DNA of 53,394 nt from Verrucomicrobiota bacterium (GTDB taxonomy: Bacteria > Verrucomicrobiota > Verrucomicrobiia > Chthoniobacterales > Chthoniobacteraceae). Position 1 is the first letter of the stretch; the number at the start of each line of letters is the position of its first letter. Below the pieces are notes generated by a model, which saw nothing but the letters and a program-made list of their open reading frames with translations, was not told where the DNA came from and did no database searches. The stretch is from NCBI GenBank assembly GCA_003402745.1, contig QQND01000008.1, positions 1 to 53,394 on the forward strand, written 5' to 3'. Both the position numbers and the translations under genes were made by a program. Below, one piece after another: positions 8,327 to 17,187 of the stretch.

Positions 8327-8416
8327 GAAACTCTTGGAGCGTGAGGAGGGGGTTCCACAGCCTCCCTGATTTGGGGGGGATTGGGGAACTTGGTGCTTGG
8401 TCGCCGGCGCTTAGCC

Positions 8417-8923
8417 TTAGGCGCCGGTCAGTTGGAGGGAGGGGTCCTGTTGGATGAGCGCATCCAGAGTCGGCCAGCCTTCGAAGTCGAGGGATTGGAA
8501 GGTGTTGAGGTAGACTGCGAGCAGCAGCGAGTCGTAGCGTGGGCGTAGGGAGTCGATGACACGCACGAGTTCAGGGAGAGAGGGGGCGGCGGGAAGGATT
8601 TCAACGGTGCCGTTGTCATCATGGGCGATACCGAATCCATCTAGGAATTCGCACAGGAGGGTTTTGTGGGCGCCCACCAGCCACAATTGGAGCACGTGGG
8701 CGGCGGTGTCATCGTTGATGCGTTTGCGAAGTTGGTCGACGAGCCAAGCGTGTTGTTCGGCCCTGGGTTTTTTTTCGAGGAAGACAGGCCGTAGTTTTCT
8801 GGATTTGGCAAGGGTGTCGAGCGTGGCCCTGTAGAGAGGCTTCTGGTGTTCGTGAAGAAAAGCGAAGATGCCCTGGGCCATGGAAGAAGGCATTTTCAAG
8901 AAAATTTCGTGGGGAGTGAGCAT
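8417..8923 (-). CDS. Conserved-looking hypothetical protein
   Basis: 168 residues, no signal or membrane segment, mostly helical. The N-terminus MLTPHEIFLKMPSSMAQGIFAFLHEHQKPLYRATLDTL suggests a helical bundle, and the middle LQLWLVGAHKTLLCEFLDGFGIAHDDNGTVE resembles a fold in which a cap helix precedes an Asp-rich turn. I recognise no family. Convergent with the secreted protein gene upstream and divergent from rlmN. Confidence 0.75.
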   Translation of the reverse strand: MLTPHEIFLKMPSSMAQGIFAFLHEHQKPLYRATLDTLAKSRKLRPVFLEKKPRAEQHAWLVDQLRKRINDDTAAHVLQLWLVGAHKTLLCEFLDGFGIAHDDNGTVEILPAAPSLPELVRVIDSLRPRYDSLLLAVYLNTFQSLDFEGWPTLDALIQQDPSLQLTGA

Positions 8924-9042
8924 ACGTTTATGGGAAGCAGATTAAAAGCAGTGGAGAAAAGCGGAAGCGGAATCTGCAGGAGTGCGTGGATTGGAGCATA
9001 AGGTCTTTTGACGCTGAGGGCTCTTTCGTGGAGGATTGCGCT

Positions 9043-10125
9043 ATGAAAGCAGAAGCAGCCAGAGAATCCATTCATGCGTTGACGCTGCCCCGGCTTCGGG
9101 AGCTTTTGGCAGAAGCAGGGCATCCGGCGTACCGAGGGGCGCAGGTGCTGGAGTGGGTGTATGAGAAGCGGGTGGACGATTTTGAGGTAATGACGAACCT
9201 ACCGGCGGGCTTTCGGCTTTGGTTGAACGAACGATTTGTGTTTCACGTTTTGGAGCCGGTTCGAGTGCAGGGCGCAGAGGACACCACAAGAAAGTATTTG
9301 TTCCGGCTTGGAGACGGTGCGTTGGTTGAGTCGGTTTTGATACCGGCTTCGCCAGCCTTGTACGGGGAGGCGTCCGACCGGCGCACGCTCTGTGTTTCCA
9401 CCCAGGTGGGGTGCGCGTATGGGTGCAAGTTTTGCGCCAGCGGTTTGGACGGGTGGAGTCGTAATTTGACTGCTGGGGAGATTGTGGGGCAGATTTTGCG
9501 CATTGAGAAGCTCAGCGGTGAACGGGTCAGTAATCTTGTTTTTATGGGGATGGGAGAGCCTTTGTCTAACTTCAAGAACCTGTTAATTGCGCTTGAGATT
9601 TTGAACGCTCCTTGGGGGGTTGGGATTGGGGCGAGGCGGATTACGATTTCCACGAGCGGGCTGGCGCCACAAATCCGGGAGCTTGCCGAGCAGCCGATGC
9701 AGGTGCGTCTGGCGGTCTCTTTGCACGGAGCCCGGGATGAGGTGCGGCAGACGATTATGCCGGTGAACCGGAAATACCCACTGGCCGAGCTGCTTGCTGC
9801 CTGCGAGTACTATGTGGGAATCAAAAAACAGCGTATTACATTTGAGTATATTTTGATTCGTGATGTGAATGACAGCATTGAAGATGCAGAGGCACTGGTG
9901 CTGGCCGCGCAGCGTGTGGACGCCAAGGTGAACTGCATTCCATACAACGTCGTGGAAGGGCTTGATTGGATCCGCCCTGAGGAGGAGCGGCAGGACGCGT
10001 TTATGGCGGTCCTCAAACGGGCCAAGGTCAATGCAACGATCCGGCGTGAGAAGGGGCACGACATCGCTGCAGCGTGCGGCCAGCTGAGGCGGCAGACGCT
10101 TCCTGAGGTGGCGGCGAGCTCTTAA
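9043..10125 (+). CDS. rlmN: 23S rRNA (adenine2503-C2)-methyltransferase RlmN (dual-specificity tRNA A37)
   Basis: Radical SAM enzyme that methylates C2 of A2503 in 23S rRNA and A37 in tRNAs. 360 residues, normal for the family. The iron-sulfur motif CAYGCKFC (CxxxCxxC) is near residue 124, preceded by CVSTQVG. VFMGMGEPLSNF and RITISTSGLAP are diagnostic. The second catalytic Cys, which forms the methyl-cysteine, is in IAAACGQLRR near the C-terminus. The start at 9043 is chosen because GGAGG at 9030-9034 stands eight bases before it and the family begins near ALTLPRLRELL; an ORF start 57 bases upstream is unlikely. Confidence 0.97.
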   Translation: MKAEAARESIHALTLPRLRELLAEAGHPAYRGAQVLEWVYEKRVDDFEVMTNLPAGFRLWLNERFVFHVLEPVRVQGAEDTTRKYLFRLGDGALVESVLIPASPALYGEASDRRTLCVSTQVGCAYGCKFCASGLDGWSRNLTAGEIVGQILRIEKLSGERVSNLVFMGMGEPLSNFKNLLIALEILNAPWGVGIGARRITISTSGLAPQIRELAEQPMQVRLAVSLHGARDEVRQTIMPVNRKYPLAELLAACEYYVGIKKQRITFEYILIRDVNDSIEDAEALVLAAQRVDAKVNCIPYNVVEGLDWIRPEEERQDAFMAVLKRAKVNATIRREKGHDIAAACGQLRRQTLPEVAASS

Positions 10126-10208
10126 ATCGTCTTATTTTTAAAGGACGGAAGCAAAAACTCAAAAAAAGCGATTTACACGACGCGGTACCTCTGGTGAGAA
10201 AGGAAGAC

Positions 10209-10859
10209 ATGGCGGACGAGCACGAGCAGCCGGAGAAGGTGTGGGACGAGTACGACTGGGAGCGGTTTCTTCGGGAGCAGGATCTGCGCACGGAGCGCTA
10301 TCTGGAGCTTTTGGAGAAATTCGCAGATCATCCAGAACGGGATGCGTTAATTGCTAGGGAGATGGGCTGGGTGGACTTGGATGGCGATGAGGAGGGGCTT
10401 TGGGAGGATTTTGAGGAAGAGGATGTTGATGAGGAATTCAGGCAGGGGGAATGGGAGGGTTTGGAGGAGGCCGCAGACCAGGCTGAGGTTCACCCTCTGT
10501 ACCAGGCGTCTTTTGAGCTAACGATCTGGCTGGAAGAGGCCTTGGAGGCCCGAGGGAGGAATGCAGCGTCGCACCCAGCGGCAATCGAGCTTTCGCATCA
10601 GGCGAGCATTATGGGGGGTAAGTTGGCGGCGGCGTTGAGCGACCCGGGGAGCGCTGAGCTTGGGATGACGATCGCGTATTTGAAGCGGGCCTTGCGCGCA
10701 GTGAACTTGGGATTGAATGCGTACGCTGAATTGCGCCGGGAAAAAGTGTTTGGGCGCACGCGAGACCGCCGGCTAAGAGAGCAGCTGTTCGAGGTGCGTG
10801 ATGCGATCGTCAGCCTTATGGGGGAAGTGCGGGCTGAGTGGCGCAGAAGGCACGTTTGA
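10209..10859 (+). CDS. Acidic hypothetical protein
   Basis: 216 residues from the ATG preceded by AAAGGAAG (a GTG 15 bases upstream is possible but less likely). The first 90 residues are extremely acidic, with runs such as LDGDEEGLWEDFEEEDVDEE, and probably disordered or binding basic partners. The rest is helical (ELTIWLEEALEAR..., IAYLKRALRAVNLGLNAYAELRREKVFGRTRDRR) and basic toward the end. I recognise no family. It follows rlmN by 83 bases on the same strand and may be co-transcribed. Confidence 0.8.
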   Translation: MADEHEQPEKVWDEYDWERFLREQDLRTERYLELLEKFADHPERDALIAREMGWVDLDGDEEGLWEDFEEEDVDEEFRQGEWEGLEEAADQAEVHPLYQASFELTIWLEEALEARGRNAASHPAAIELSHQASIMGGKLAAALSDPGSAELGMTIAYLKRALRAVNLGLNAYAELRREKVFGRTRDRRLREQLFEVRDAIVSLMGEVRAEWRRRHV

Positions 10860-10941
10860 AAAGAGTCCTAATTTGGGGAGGGGCGGTTTTTGCCGGTGCC
10901 TGGGGTTTTTTTCTGGGGGTAGTGATGATAGCAGAAGAGGG

Positions 10942-12480
10942 TTACTGCCAGAGGGTTCTGTCTAGGGTTCTGTAGCTGATGGCTTCTTGGACGTGGATTG
11001 GGGCGATTTGAGCGGAGGCTTCCAGGTCGGCAATCGTGCGGGCGACTTTGAGGATTCTGTCATAGGCGCGGGCACTGAGGTTAAGGTTCTGCATGGCGGA
11101 TTGTAGAAGCGAGGCGCATTCGGAGCTCAGCGTGCAGTGTTCTCGGATTTCGCGCGGGCGCATGCGAGCATTGTTGCGGCTGCCGCCTGCGAGTCGTGTG
11201 GTTTGGAGGGTTCTTGAATTTTGGACGCGGGCGCGGATTTGGGAGGAAGCCTCGCCGGGCTCGCCTCTTGACATTTCTGAGAAGGAAACGGCGGGGACTT
11301 CTAGGTGGAGGTCGATACGGTCGAGGAGGGGGCCTGAGATGCGCTGGCGGTAGCGCTGGACTTGCATGGTTGAGCATCGGCACGCGCGTTTTCTATCGCC
11401 GTAGAAACCGCAGGGACAGGGGTTGAGCGCGGCTACAAGCACGAAGTCGGCGGGGAAGGTGAGGCTGCCGGCGGCGCGGGCGATGGTTACCAGTCCATCT
11501 TCGAGGGGCTGGCGGAGCACTTCGAGGGTGGAGCGGCGGAATTCGGGAAGTTCGTCTAGGAAGAGAACGCCATTGTGGGCGAGGCTGACTTCCCCTGGGC
11601 TGGGGGTGGAGGAGCCTCCCAGGAGGCCGGCGTCGGAGATGGTGTGATGGGGAGAACGGAAGGGGCGGCACGCGACGAAGGCAGGGTTTTTGCCTGTGAG
11701 CAGGCCGCAGGTGCTGTGGATTTTGGTAGTTTCAATGGCCTCGCTCAAAGACATCGGCGGCATGAGGGAGGGTATGCGTTTGGCGAGCATCGACTTTCCG
11801 GAACCCGGGGGGCCGAGCATTAGCAAATTGTGGCCCCCGCTGACGGCGATTTCGATGGCACGTTTTGCATGGTATTGACCTCGGACATCCGCAAAATCTT
11901 CGGCTTCAGAATAGGCGCTGGCTTGGTGCAAGAGTGCGGCGGCAGTATGAGGGGTCGCTTGGATTCGTGTTTCGCCTCGCAGGAACTGGACGGTTTCGCT
12001 GAGGGTTCTGACTCCGAAGACTTCGATGCCGTCGACGAGGGCGGCTTCCGGGGCATTGGCGGCAGGAAGCAGGATGGCAGTTCGATGCTGTTTTCGAGCA
12101 GCCAGAGCGATGGAGAGGGCGCCTTTGATGGGTCTGACCGTGCCGTCGAGGGCGAGTTCTCCGGCGATGCAGTAGGTGGAAAGATCTGGCAGTGGGGTTT
12201 CCTCGCAGGCGCCCACCAAGCCTAGGGCGATGGGCAGGTCGAAGGCCGGTCCCTCCTTGCGCACGTTCGCGGGGGCAAGGTTGATGGTGGTGCGGCCCCG
12301 GGGCCAGTGAAGCATGCTGTTAACGACGGCGGTTGTGACGCGGTCCCGGCTTTCTCGGACTGCGGTGTCTGGCAGTCCGACTATCACAATGGCGGGCACG
12401 CCGCTGGCGGAATTGACCTCGATTTCCACCTCCAAGCCTTCAACGCCCTGTAGCGTTGCGGAGAACACTTTTGCCAGCAT
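10942..12480 (-). CDS. comM: YifB family Mg-chelatase-like AAA ATPase (ComM-like)
   Basis: 512 residues, family-typical. N-terminal ChlI-like domain ([34 protein letters not shown]), then the AAA+ core with Walker A GPPGSGKS near residue 225 and Walker [12 protein letters not shown], then a zinc-like cysteine group ([18 protein letters not shown]), and the C-terminal helical domain ([20 protein letters not shown]). ComM is a hexameric helicase that promotes branch migration during natural transformation in Gammaproteobacteria; the role in this organism is inferred. Monocistronic by position. Confidence 0.95.
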   Translation of the reverse strand: MLAKVFSATLQGVEGLEVEIEVNSASGVPAIVIVGLPDTAVRESRDRVTTAVVNSMLHWPRGRTTINLAPANVRKEGPAFDLPIALGLVGACEETPLPDLSTYCIAGELALDGTVRPIKGALSIALAARKQHRTAILLPAANAPEAALVDGIEVFGVRTLSETVQFLRGETRIQATPHTAAALLHQASAYSEAEDFADVRGQYHAKRAIEIAVSGGHNLLMLGPPGSGKSMLAKRIPSLMPPMSLSEAIETTKIHSTCGLLTGKNPAFVACRPFRSPHHTISDAGLLGGSSTPSPGEVSLAHNGVLFLDELPEFRRSTLEVLRQPLEDGLVTIARAAGSLTFPADFVLVAALNPCPCGFYGDRKRACRCSTMQVQRYRQRISGPLLDRIDLHLEVPAVSFSEMSRGEPGEASSQIRARVQNSRTLQTTRLAGGSRNNARMRPREIREHCTLSSECASLLQSAMQNLNLSARAYDRILKVARTIADLEASAQIAPIHVQEAISYRTLDRTLWQ

Positions 12481-12604
12481 GCTCCTGAATCGGGGCGGCA
12501 GGTGGCCATCAGCGTGGGGGAACGGAGGAAGATGTTTTAAACGGGCAAAAACCTAGCTCCGGCTCCCTGGAGGCCGAGTCGTGAGGGGCGCGCGGGTTGG
12601 ACGG

Positions 12605-15235
12605 TTACTTCGCGCGTTTTTTTTGCCCGATAAAGGCTTTTGCTTCGGAAACGCCGACCGGCGCGCCGGTCACTGGATAATCCAAGGTGTCGTTGGTAGG
12701 AGAAAAGCCCTGGCCGTCGACATCAACCCAGATGGGGTTGTGGTAGGCGAAAGGATGGATGGAGGATTGCGAGCTGGAACCATATCCAGTTTCTAGGGTG
12801 TAGTTTTCACCGCAGGCGACGACGATGAGGTGGGCGTCTGCTTTCACTGGAACCTCGATGGTTTGATCGAATTTGATCACGCCGTCTTTGAAGAAAGCTG
12901 GGTGTGTGGCCCGCGTGAAATTCAGGGTCGGGAGGGAGCGTCCGTTGACGAGGATTTGGACGCGGTCGATGTCGATCCAGTCCGTGCATTGGACTTTGAT
13001 GTTCAGGGCGACGGGCTTGCCATTGGATAAGAGGGTGGCTCCCGGGCCTTCACCGTTTGGAGTTGTTACCTGGAGGAAGGGGCCTGTGGTGAGGTAGGAC
13101 CTACCTTCCTTGGCGGCCTTGATGTTTTCTCGCCAGTCTATTTTTGCGGGATCATCCGAGGCGGAGGGGAGGTACATGCGCCAGCCTCCGACGCCGTTTC
13201 CGAAGACGGAATGGGCGTCACAAACTGCGACTGCGGTGGTTCGCCTGCCTTGATTGAGCATTTGGAGCCATAAAAACTCTCGGTTCCAGGTGACTGTTTC
13301 AGCACCGGCGGTGTTGCGGGTGACGCGGAAAGGGGCGTTTTCGAGGAGGAAGGAGCCCTGTCCGTTTTGGGTTTCGTAGCCGTTGATCAACTGGACTAGG
13401 CCGGCGTAGCCGCCCTCGGCGTCGCCTGTGCCGCGGGTGGCAAAGAAGTTTGCCAACAAATCGGGATGGTTGATTTGGACCCAGCGGTCGGGGGAGGGGT
13501 TCTGCCACTCTCTGAGGGTGAGCGCGGTGATCCTTGGGTCTGCATTCCAGATTGGAGCGCCGTTGTCCTGGGTGTAGGGAACGGGTTCGAAGGGGAAGGC
13601 GTTAAAGTGCGCCTTTGTCCCGGTTAATTCGAGGCCAACTACGGTCTTCAGAAAGGGGGTGAGTCCGAGTCTTTCGATTTCGGGGCGCCAGTCGTAGATG
13701 CGGTTGTGCTCTGTGGTGGGGGCAAATTCGATGTGTTCTGCTGCGAGGTTAATGAGACGGTCGGCGGTTCCGCAGACGTTGTCCCCGCTGGGAGTGGAGT
13801 GGTTGTGGTAGTCGGCGCTCACCCAGCCGCGGGTGTCTACCAGGCGTTTGAGGACTCCGGAAAGGAGCGCGTTTTTACCCGGAACGACGGCAATTTCTTG
13901 CTCAATATGGCTGAATTCGATGCCTCGAGTGACGATAACCCGGTAGTTACCTGGGAGGATTTCGACGGAAAAGAGGCCCGTTTCGCTATGGTACTGGTCG
14001 CGGCAGCCGTGGGCGCGCTGTTCGGGGCCAAGGTTGAGCGGTTCGGTGCCTGGACGGGCGAGAAACTGGGCCTTGCAGGGAATGGAGCCGCCTTGTTCGT
14101 CGCGGATATCGAAGGAGATGGAGCCTGCTGCTTTGAGCTGTAGGGTGACGGCGGTAGTTTCTCTGGGTTTACACTCCACCTCATGTTCGCTCTCGGGGCG
14201 GCCTGGTGCGGAGGTTGTGAGCTTGTATTTGCCGGGAGGAAGGGTGAGTTGGACGGCTCCGGAGGGGTTCACGTAAGCGATACCCGCGAGGCGGCCATTG
14301 CTGTCGGGTTGGTTGGAGGCCGGTTTGCCTGTTGGGGCGGCAGGGGGCGTGACGGCGAAGAGCGGACGCAGCCAGATTTCAGCATTGGGGACTGGGTTTC
14401 CAGCTTCGTCTAGGACGAGGCAGGCAATTTTGGCGTCAACGCCCTGGCGCAGGCACACATGGCTGACCGCTTCGGCAGGGGAGCTGCCGACGGCCAGGAA
14501 GCAGGTATAGGTAACGGACTGGCCTGGGGCAAGTTCTGTGGATACAAGGCCCAGTAAACCCGCCGGGTCTTCGAGGGGGCCCACCGCATATCCGCAGCGG
14601 TCCGCTGGGTCGACGGCGTCAGCCCAGCGGATGCCTCCTGGAGCGACGCCTGTTTTGAGAAAGTTTGTCCACCGATCCTGGCAGAGCGTTTTAAGAGGTT
14701 TATCGGTCTCATTACGAAGGGTGGTGGTGATTTGGACACCGGGCCAGCCGTCTTTGATGGTGTAGACATGTTTACGGGAGACCCCGCCCGCGGTTTCTGC
14801 GCTGACAGCAGTTTCTATGGAGGCGGCGTGGGGTTCTTGCGTTGAGCCGTCCGGTGCCGGGGTGGGTTCAGCGATGCGAACCCAGGAGACGGCGCCCTGC
14901 TGTGCGGCCGGGGAGAAGATGGTGATTTGGTCGTTGTTTGAACCGCGCAGGGTGAGGTCGTAAAGGCAGCCCGGAGTGATGCCATCTGCTCCGTAAAAAG
15001 TGGACATATTGGCGCGGCGCAGGGGGAGATTCCCACTGATGACGGCTTCGACAAGGTCGTTGCGAAGCACAAAGTCCCCGATGATTCCGTCCGCTTCTTT
15101 GCCTTTGGGCAGGAGATGGGTTGTTGCTGAGGAGACTTCCAAGGCCTCTGGTCTGGCGCTCAGGGATTGGAGAAAACAGCCCGAGGAAAACACGCAGAGA
15201 ATTTGAAGAACACGGGAGAAAGAGAAGGGGGTCAT
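12605..15235 (-). CDS. CehA/McbA family metallohydrolase (PHP domain), secreted
   Basis: 876 residues from the ATG that opens the signal peptide MTPFSFSRVLQILCVFSSGC; the frame extends 81 codons further upstream without a family-like sequence. The first half is beta-rich and includes a carboxypeptidase-regulatory-like segment (AKIACLVLDEAGNPVPNAEIWLRP) near residue 270. The PHP metal-binding domain starts near residue 470: SADYHNHSTPSGDN carries the HxH motif, with TTEHN and later INHPDL and CDAHS as further ligands. CehA hydrolyses carbaryl and relatives have varied esterase or phosphoesterase roles; substrate here unknown. Large exported CehA-like proteins are common in PVC bacteria. Confidence 0.9.
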   Translation of the reverse strand: MTPFSFSRVLQILCVFSSGCFLQSLSARPEALEVSSATTHLLPKGKEADGIIGDFVLRNDLVEAVISGNLPLRRANMSTFYGADGITPGCLYDLTLRGSNNDQITIFSPAAQQGAVSWVRIAEPTPAPDGSTQEPHAASIETAVSAETAGGVSRKHVYTIKDGWPGVQITTTLRNETDKPLKTLCQDRWTNFLKTGVAPGGIRWADAVDPADRCGYAVGPLEDPAGLLGLVSTELAPGQSVTYTCFLAVGSSPAEAVSHVCLRQGVDAKIACLVLDEAGNPVPNAEIWLRPLFAVTPPAAPTGKPASNQPDSNGRLAGIAYVNPSGAVQLTLPPGKYKLTTSAPGRPESEHEVECKPRETTAVTLQLKAAGSISFDIRDEQGGSIPCKAQFLARPGTEPLNLGPEQRAHGCRDQYHSETGLFSVEILPGNYRVIVTRGIEFSHIEQEIAVVPGKNALLSGVLKRLVDTRGWVSADYHNHSTPSGDNVCGTADRLINLAAEHIEFAPTTEHNRIYDWRPEIERLGLTPFLKTVVGLELTGTKAHFNAFPFEPVPYTQDNGAPIWNADPRITALTLREWQNPSPDRWVQINHPDLLANFFATRGTGDAEGGYAGLVQLINGYETQNGQGSFLLENAPFRVTRNTAGAETVTWNREFLWLQMLNQGRRTTAVAVCDAHSVFGNGVGGWRMYLPSASDDPAKIDWRENIKAAKEGRSYLTTGPFLQVTTPNGEGPGATLLSNGKPVALNIKVQCTDWIDIDRVQILVNGRSLPTLNFTRATHPAFFKDGVIKFDQTIEVPVKADAHLIVVACGENYTLETGYGSSSQSSIHPFAYHNPIWVDVDGQGFSPTNDTLDYPVTGAPVGVSEAKAFIGQKKRAK

Positions 15236-15392
15236 GGGATTTGATAAACGATGGAGCCCGCTCTGGGGGGGGGGGAGGGAGGCAGGTTGCGATTGTTTGT
15301 GACGTTCCAGGGGTGGGTGTTTTGAGCGCGAAGCTCTTTTAAGCGCTTGTTTGGTAGGTAGAAGGGCAGTTTGCCTTGCGTTTGGAGTTGAG

Positions 15393-15974
15393 CTAAATGC
15401 GGCGCAGCAGGCGCACGAGTTCTCGGCCTTCGCGGCCGGGATAGGTGGCACGAGGAAGCCATTGCCTCTCGAGTTCAAAGGTGCCGGAAAAATACCGGTC
15501 CAAATCTCCGGGAGAGACGCCGAAGGGGGGGCCTTGTTCGGGATCCTCCATGTCTGGATTTAGAAAAAAGAGGGCGAGCAATGTTCCCCTAGGGCGAAGG
15601 GCGTCTCGGGCTGCTTGAACGTATTTTGGGCGGTCTGCGGGGGGGATGGCACAGAAGCAGGTATGCTCCCAAATCCAGTCGAAGTGGCCCTTGAAACGCT
15701 CGGGGAGTTTAAAGAAATCCCCTTGTAAAAAGGAGGTGTTTTTGGGTGTGCCGTGAGCCTTTGCTTCGTGCACTGCGCTGGGAGCGAGGTCTATCCCGAG
15801 TACCTCCATGGCTCCAGCGTTGGCAATGGCGCGGACGTCATGGCCGAGGCCGCAGCCTGGGACAAGGACGTTGCCCTGGAGGAGTCCCTCGGCGAGGCTG
15901 CTCGCTAATTCGGGGGCCGGCGCAGCTTTGTCCCAAGGGGTGTTTCCTGATTTGTAGCATTCTTCCCAGTTCAT
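15393..15974 (-). CDS. TPMT-family class I SAM-dependent methyltransferase
   Basis: 193 residues. The N-terminus EECYKSGNTPWDKAAPAPEL and the segment WIWEHTCFCAIPPADRPKY are hallmarks of the thiopurine S-methyltransferase family; the SAM site is VLVPGCGLGHDVRAIA with the acidic strand end GIDLAPSA. In bacteria such proteins methylate thiols, selenium or tellurium compounds, or halides; the substrate cannot be told. It lies 25 bases downstream of the sulfatase remnant on the same strand. Confidence 0.9.
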   Translation of the reverse strand: MNWEECYKSGNTPWDKAAPAPELASSLAEGLLQGNVLVPGCGLGHDVRAIANAGAMEVLGIDLAPSAVHEAKAHGTPKNTSFLQGDFFKLPERFKGHFDWIWEHTCFCAIPPADRPKYVQAARDALRPRGTLLALFFLNPDMEDPEQGPPFGVSPGDLDRYFSGTFELERQWLPRATYPGREGRELVRLLRRI

Positions 15975-15999
15975 CGGTGAATTTTCATGTGGCCGGTTT

Positions 16000-16268
16000 C
16001 TAATACGGCTTTTTAGGGGTTGGTTTGTGGAGCTGGAGGGTTGCCTCGAGAGCCTTTTCCCAGAGGTCGGTGAACTCTTTTACTTTTTTCGCTTGGGTTG
16101 CTGCGAGATCGGTGGATTCGCCCCTGTCTTTTTCAAGAATGTTGGGTTTTGCAGTCCGCGCGCTTGCTTTCGTGGAAGAGGCTGCAGGCGACGATCTAGT
16201 TAGAAAAGCAGAAGGAAGCGGCAGGGCGAGAGCTGTGGATAAAAGAGCGGAGCGCGGGGCTTTTTCAT
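16000..16268 (-). pseudogene. Sulfatase gene remnant with internal deletion
   Basis: Minus-strand frame ending at a TAG at 16002-16000. Its last 45 codons read EKDRGESTDLAATQ...KKVKEFTDLWEKALEA, the C-terminal pattern of secreted sulfatases (a YNLxxDPGExxDLA line followed by a helix). Directly before it comes ASARTAKPNIL, which matches the sulfatase N-terminus after the signal peptide (KPNILFI...). The central catalytic domain, with its CxPSR motif, is absent, so an in-frame deletion of several hundred codons between the two is inferred. The ATG at 16268 is out of frame with the rest; the signal-like stretch before AKPNIL is in frame but lacks a start, so a frameshift is likely too. Confidence 0.6.
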
Positions 16269-16412
16269 TTCAGGAAGGAAGCTGCGCGTGTGGTGCGGGT
16301 ACGTCAGGGCGTCAACCCAGTGTAGGGGTCAAAACGGCGCAGGGAAAGCACGCCGAGAGCAAAAAAGAGGAACCGGCGGCGGCCCCCCGTCGTTGCTCCA
16401 AAGGCATTCGCC

Positions 16413-16853
16413 TCAGATGGCTGGGACGCCGCGTCGGGGGAGGAGATCGCTGAAGTCACTGGGCAGCACTTCCAGGATTTTTTCCAGTTCGCCCTCGCAG
16501 AGGAACCCGTCGATGGTGGTAAATACTTGGCGCGTGAGGGCGAGGGGATCGAGGCTGCGCCCGCTGACGATTTTTTGTCTGATTCTTTCGAGAAACTCTT
16601 CCCTCGAGAGGGTGATAGGGACCTCGGAGGGCCGGTAGCCCTCGTAAAAAATGCCTCGGATCAGGAGGGGGAGCTGAGCGGAAAAGTGGGCGGCTTCCTG
16701 GGCGGGGAGCCGGTCGCGGAGGGTTTGCAGCACGGCTCGGAGCGACTGATAGGCGGTGTGCCGATCGGTGTATGAATCAAGCGCGATGGCGTCTATCCAC
16801 TGGTGGGTTTTTTGGAGGGTATTGTCGAGGACTTCGAGATGTTGAGCGCTCAT
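16413..16853 (-). CDS. DUF2267 domain-containing protein
   Basis: 146 residues, cytoplasmic. Two-lobed helical protein with the family phrases TAYQSLRAVLQTLRDRLPAQEAAHFSAQLPLLIRGIFYEGY and LSREEFLERI (PF10025). Function unknown; homologues are often stress-associated. The start codon is preceded at eight bases by the motif listed at 16862-16892, also found near the attachment-like gene, and leaves space only for a very short leader. Confidence 0.92.
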   Translation of the reverse strand: MSAQHLEVLDNTLQKTHQWIDAIALDSYTDRHTAYQSLRAVLQTLRDRLPAQEAAHFSAQLPLLIRGIFYEGYRPSEVPITLSREEFLERIRQKIVSGRSLDPLALTRQVFTTIDGFLCEGELEKILEVLPSDFSDLLPRRGVPAI

Positions 16854-17187
16854 GGTTACCCTTCGCTACGGAAGCAACACGCAGAGAGTTTGCAAAAAAC
16901 GGTTTTGAGAGCGTTTTTTTTCGTTACAGCGCTTCACACTACGGCGTGTTCCCCACAAACTGCCGGATCAATCCGATGCCCCAACGGGGGGGGGTGATGT
17001 GGGATCGTCCTGATAGGGTTCGGTTTCTTCGATGCAATTTCACCGTGGCGCTACCGATGTCTGGAGAGATCAGCTCTTTTTTCGACGGTGAGAATGAACG
17101 CAGGAACGTGAGGGCGCCTTCGTCTGCTGGTTCTTCAAATCTTGATGCTGCGGCTTTTTTTGAAGGGGGGGTGGTCAGCTGGCATCT
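16854..17187. other. Intergenic region upstream of the DUF2267 gene
   Basis: Contains the bipartite motif at 16862-16892 and a run of G (from 16986) near a possible start of nothing recognisable. No gene is supported here; the only long frame (plus strand) has no family signature and begins inside the DUF2267 gene. Confidence 0.5.
16862..16892. promoter_or_regulatory. Shared bipartite motif, copy B
   Basis: TTCGCTACGGAAGC (16862-16875), seven bases, AGAGAGTTTG (16883-16892), same order and spacing as at 6768-6798. It ends eight bases from the DUF2267 start codon (16853, minus strand). Read on that strand, CAAACTCTCT would lie about where a -35 element belongs and CCGTAGCG about where a -10 element belongs, giving an almost leaderless transcript. 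Confidence 0.55.

Noticed and set aside
15263-15285. G-homopolymer upstream of the CehA/McbA gene
   Set aside because: Lies outside the coding part on present start choice; phase variation would need the tract within the gene or promoter, which is not shown.
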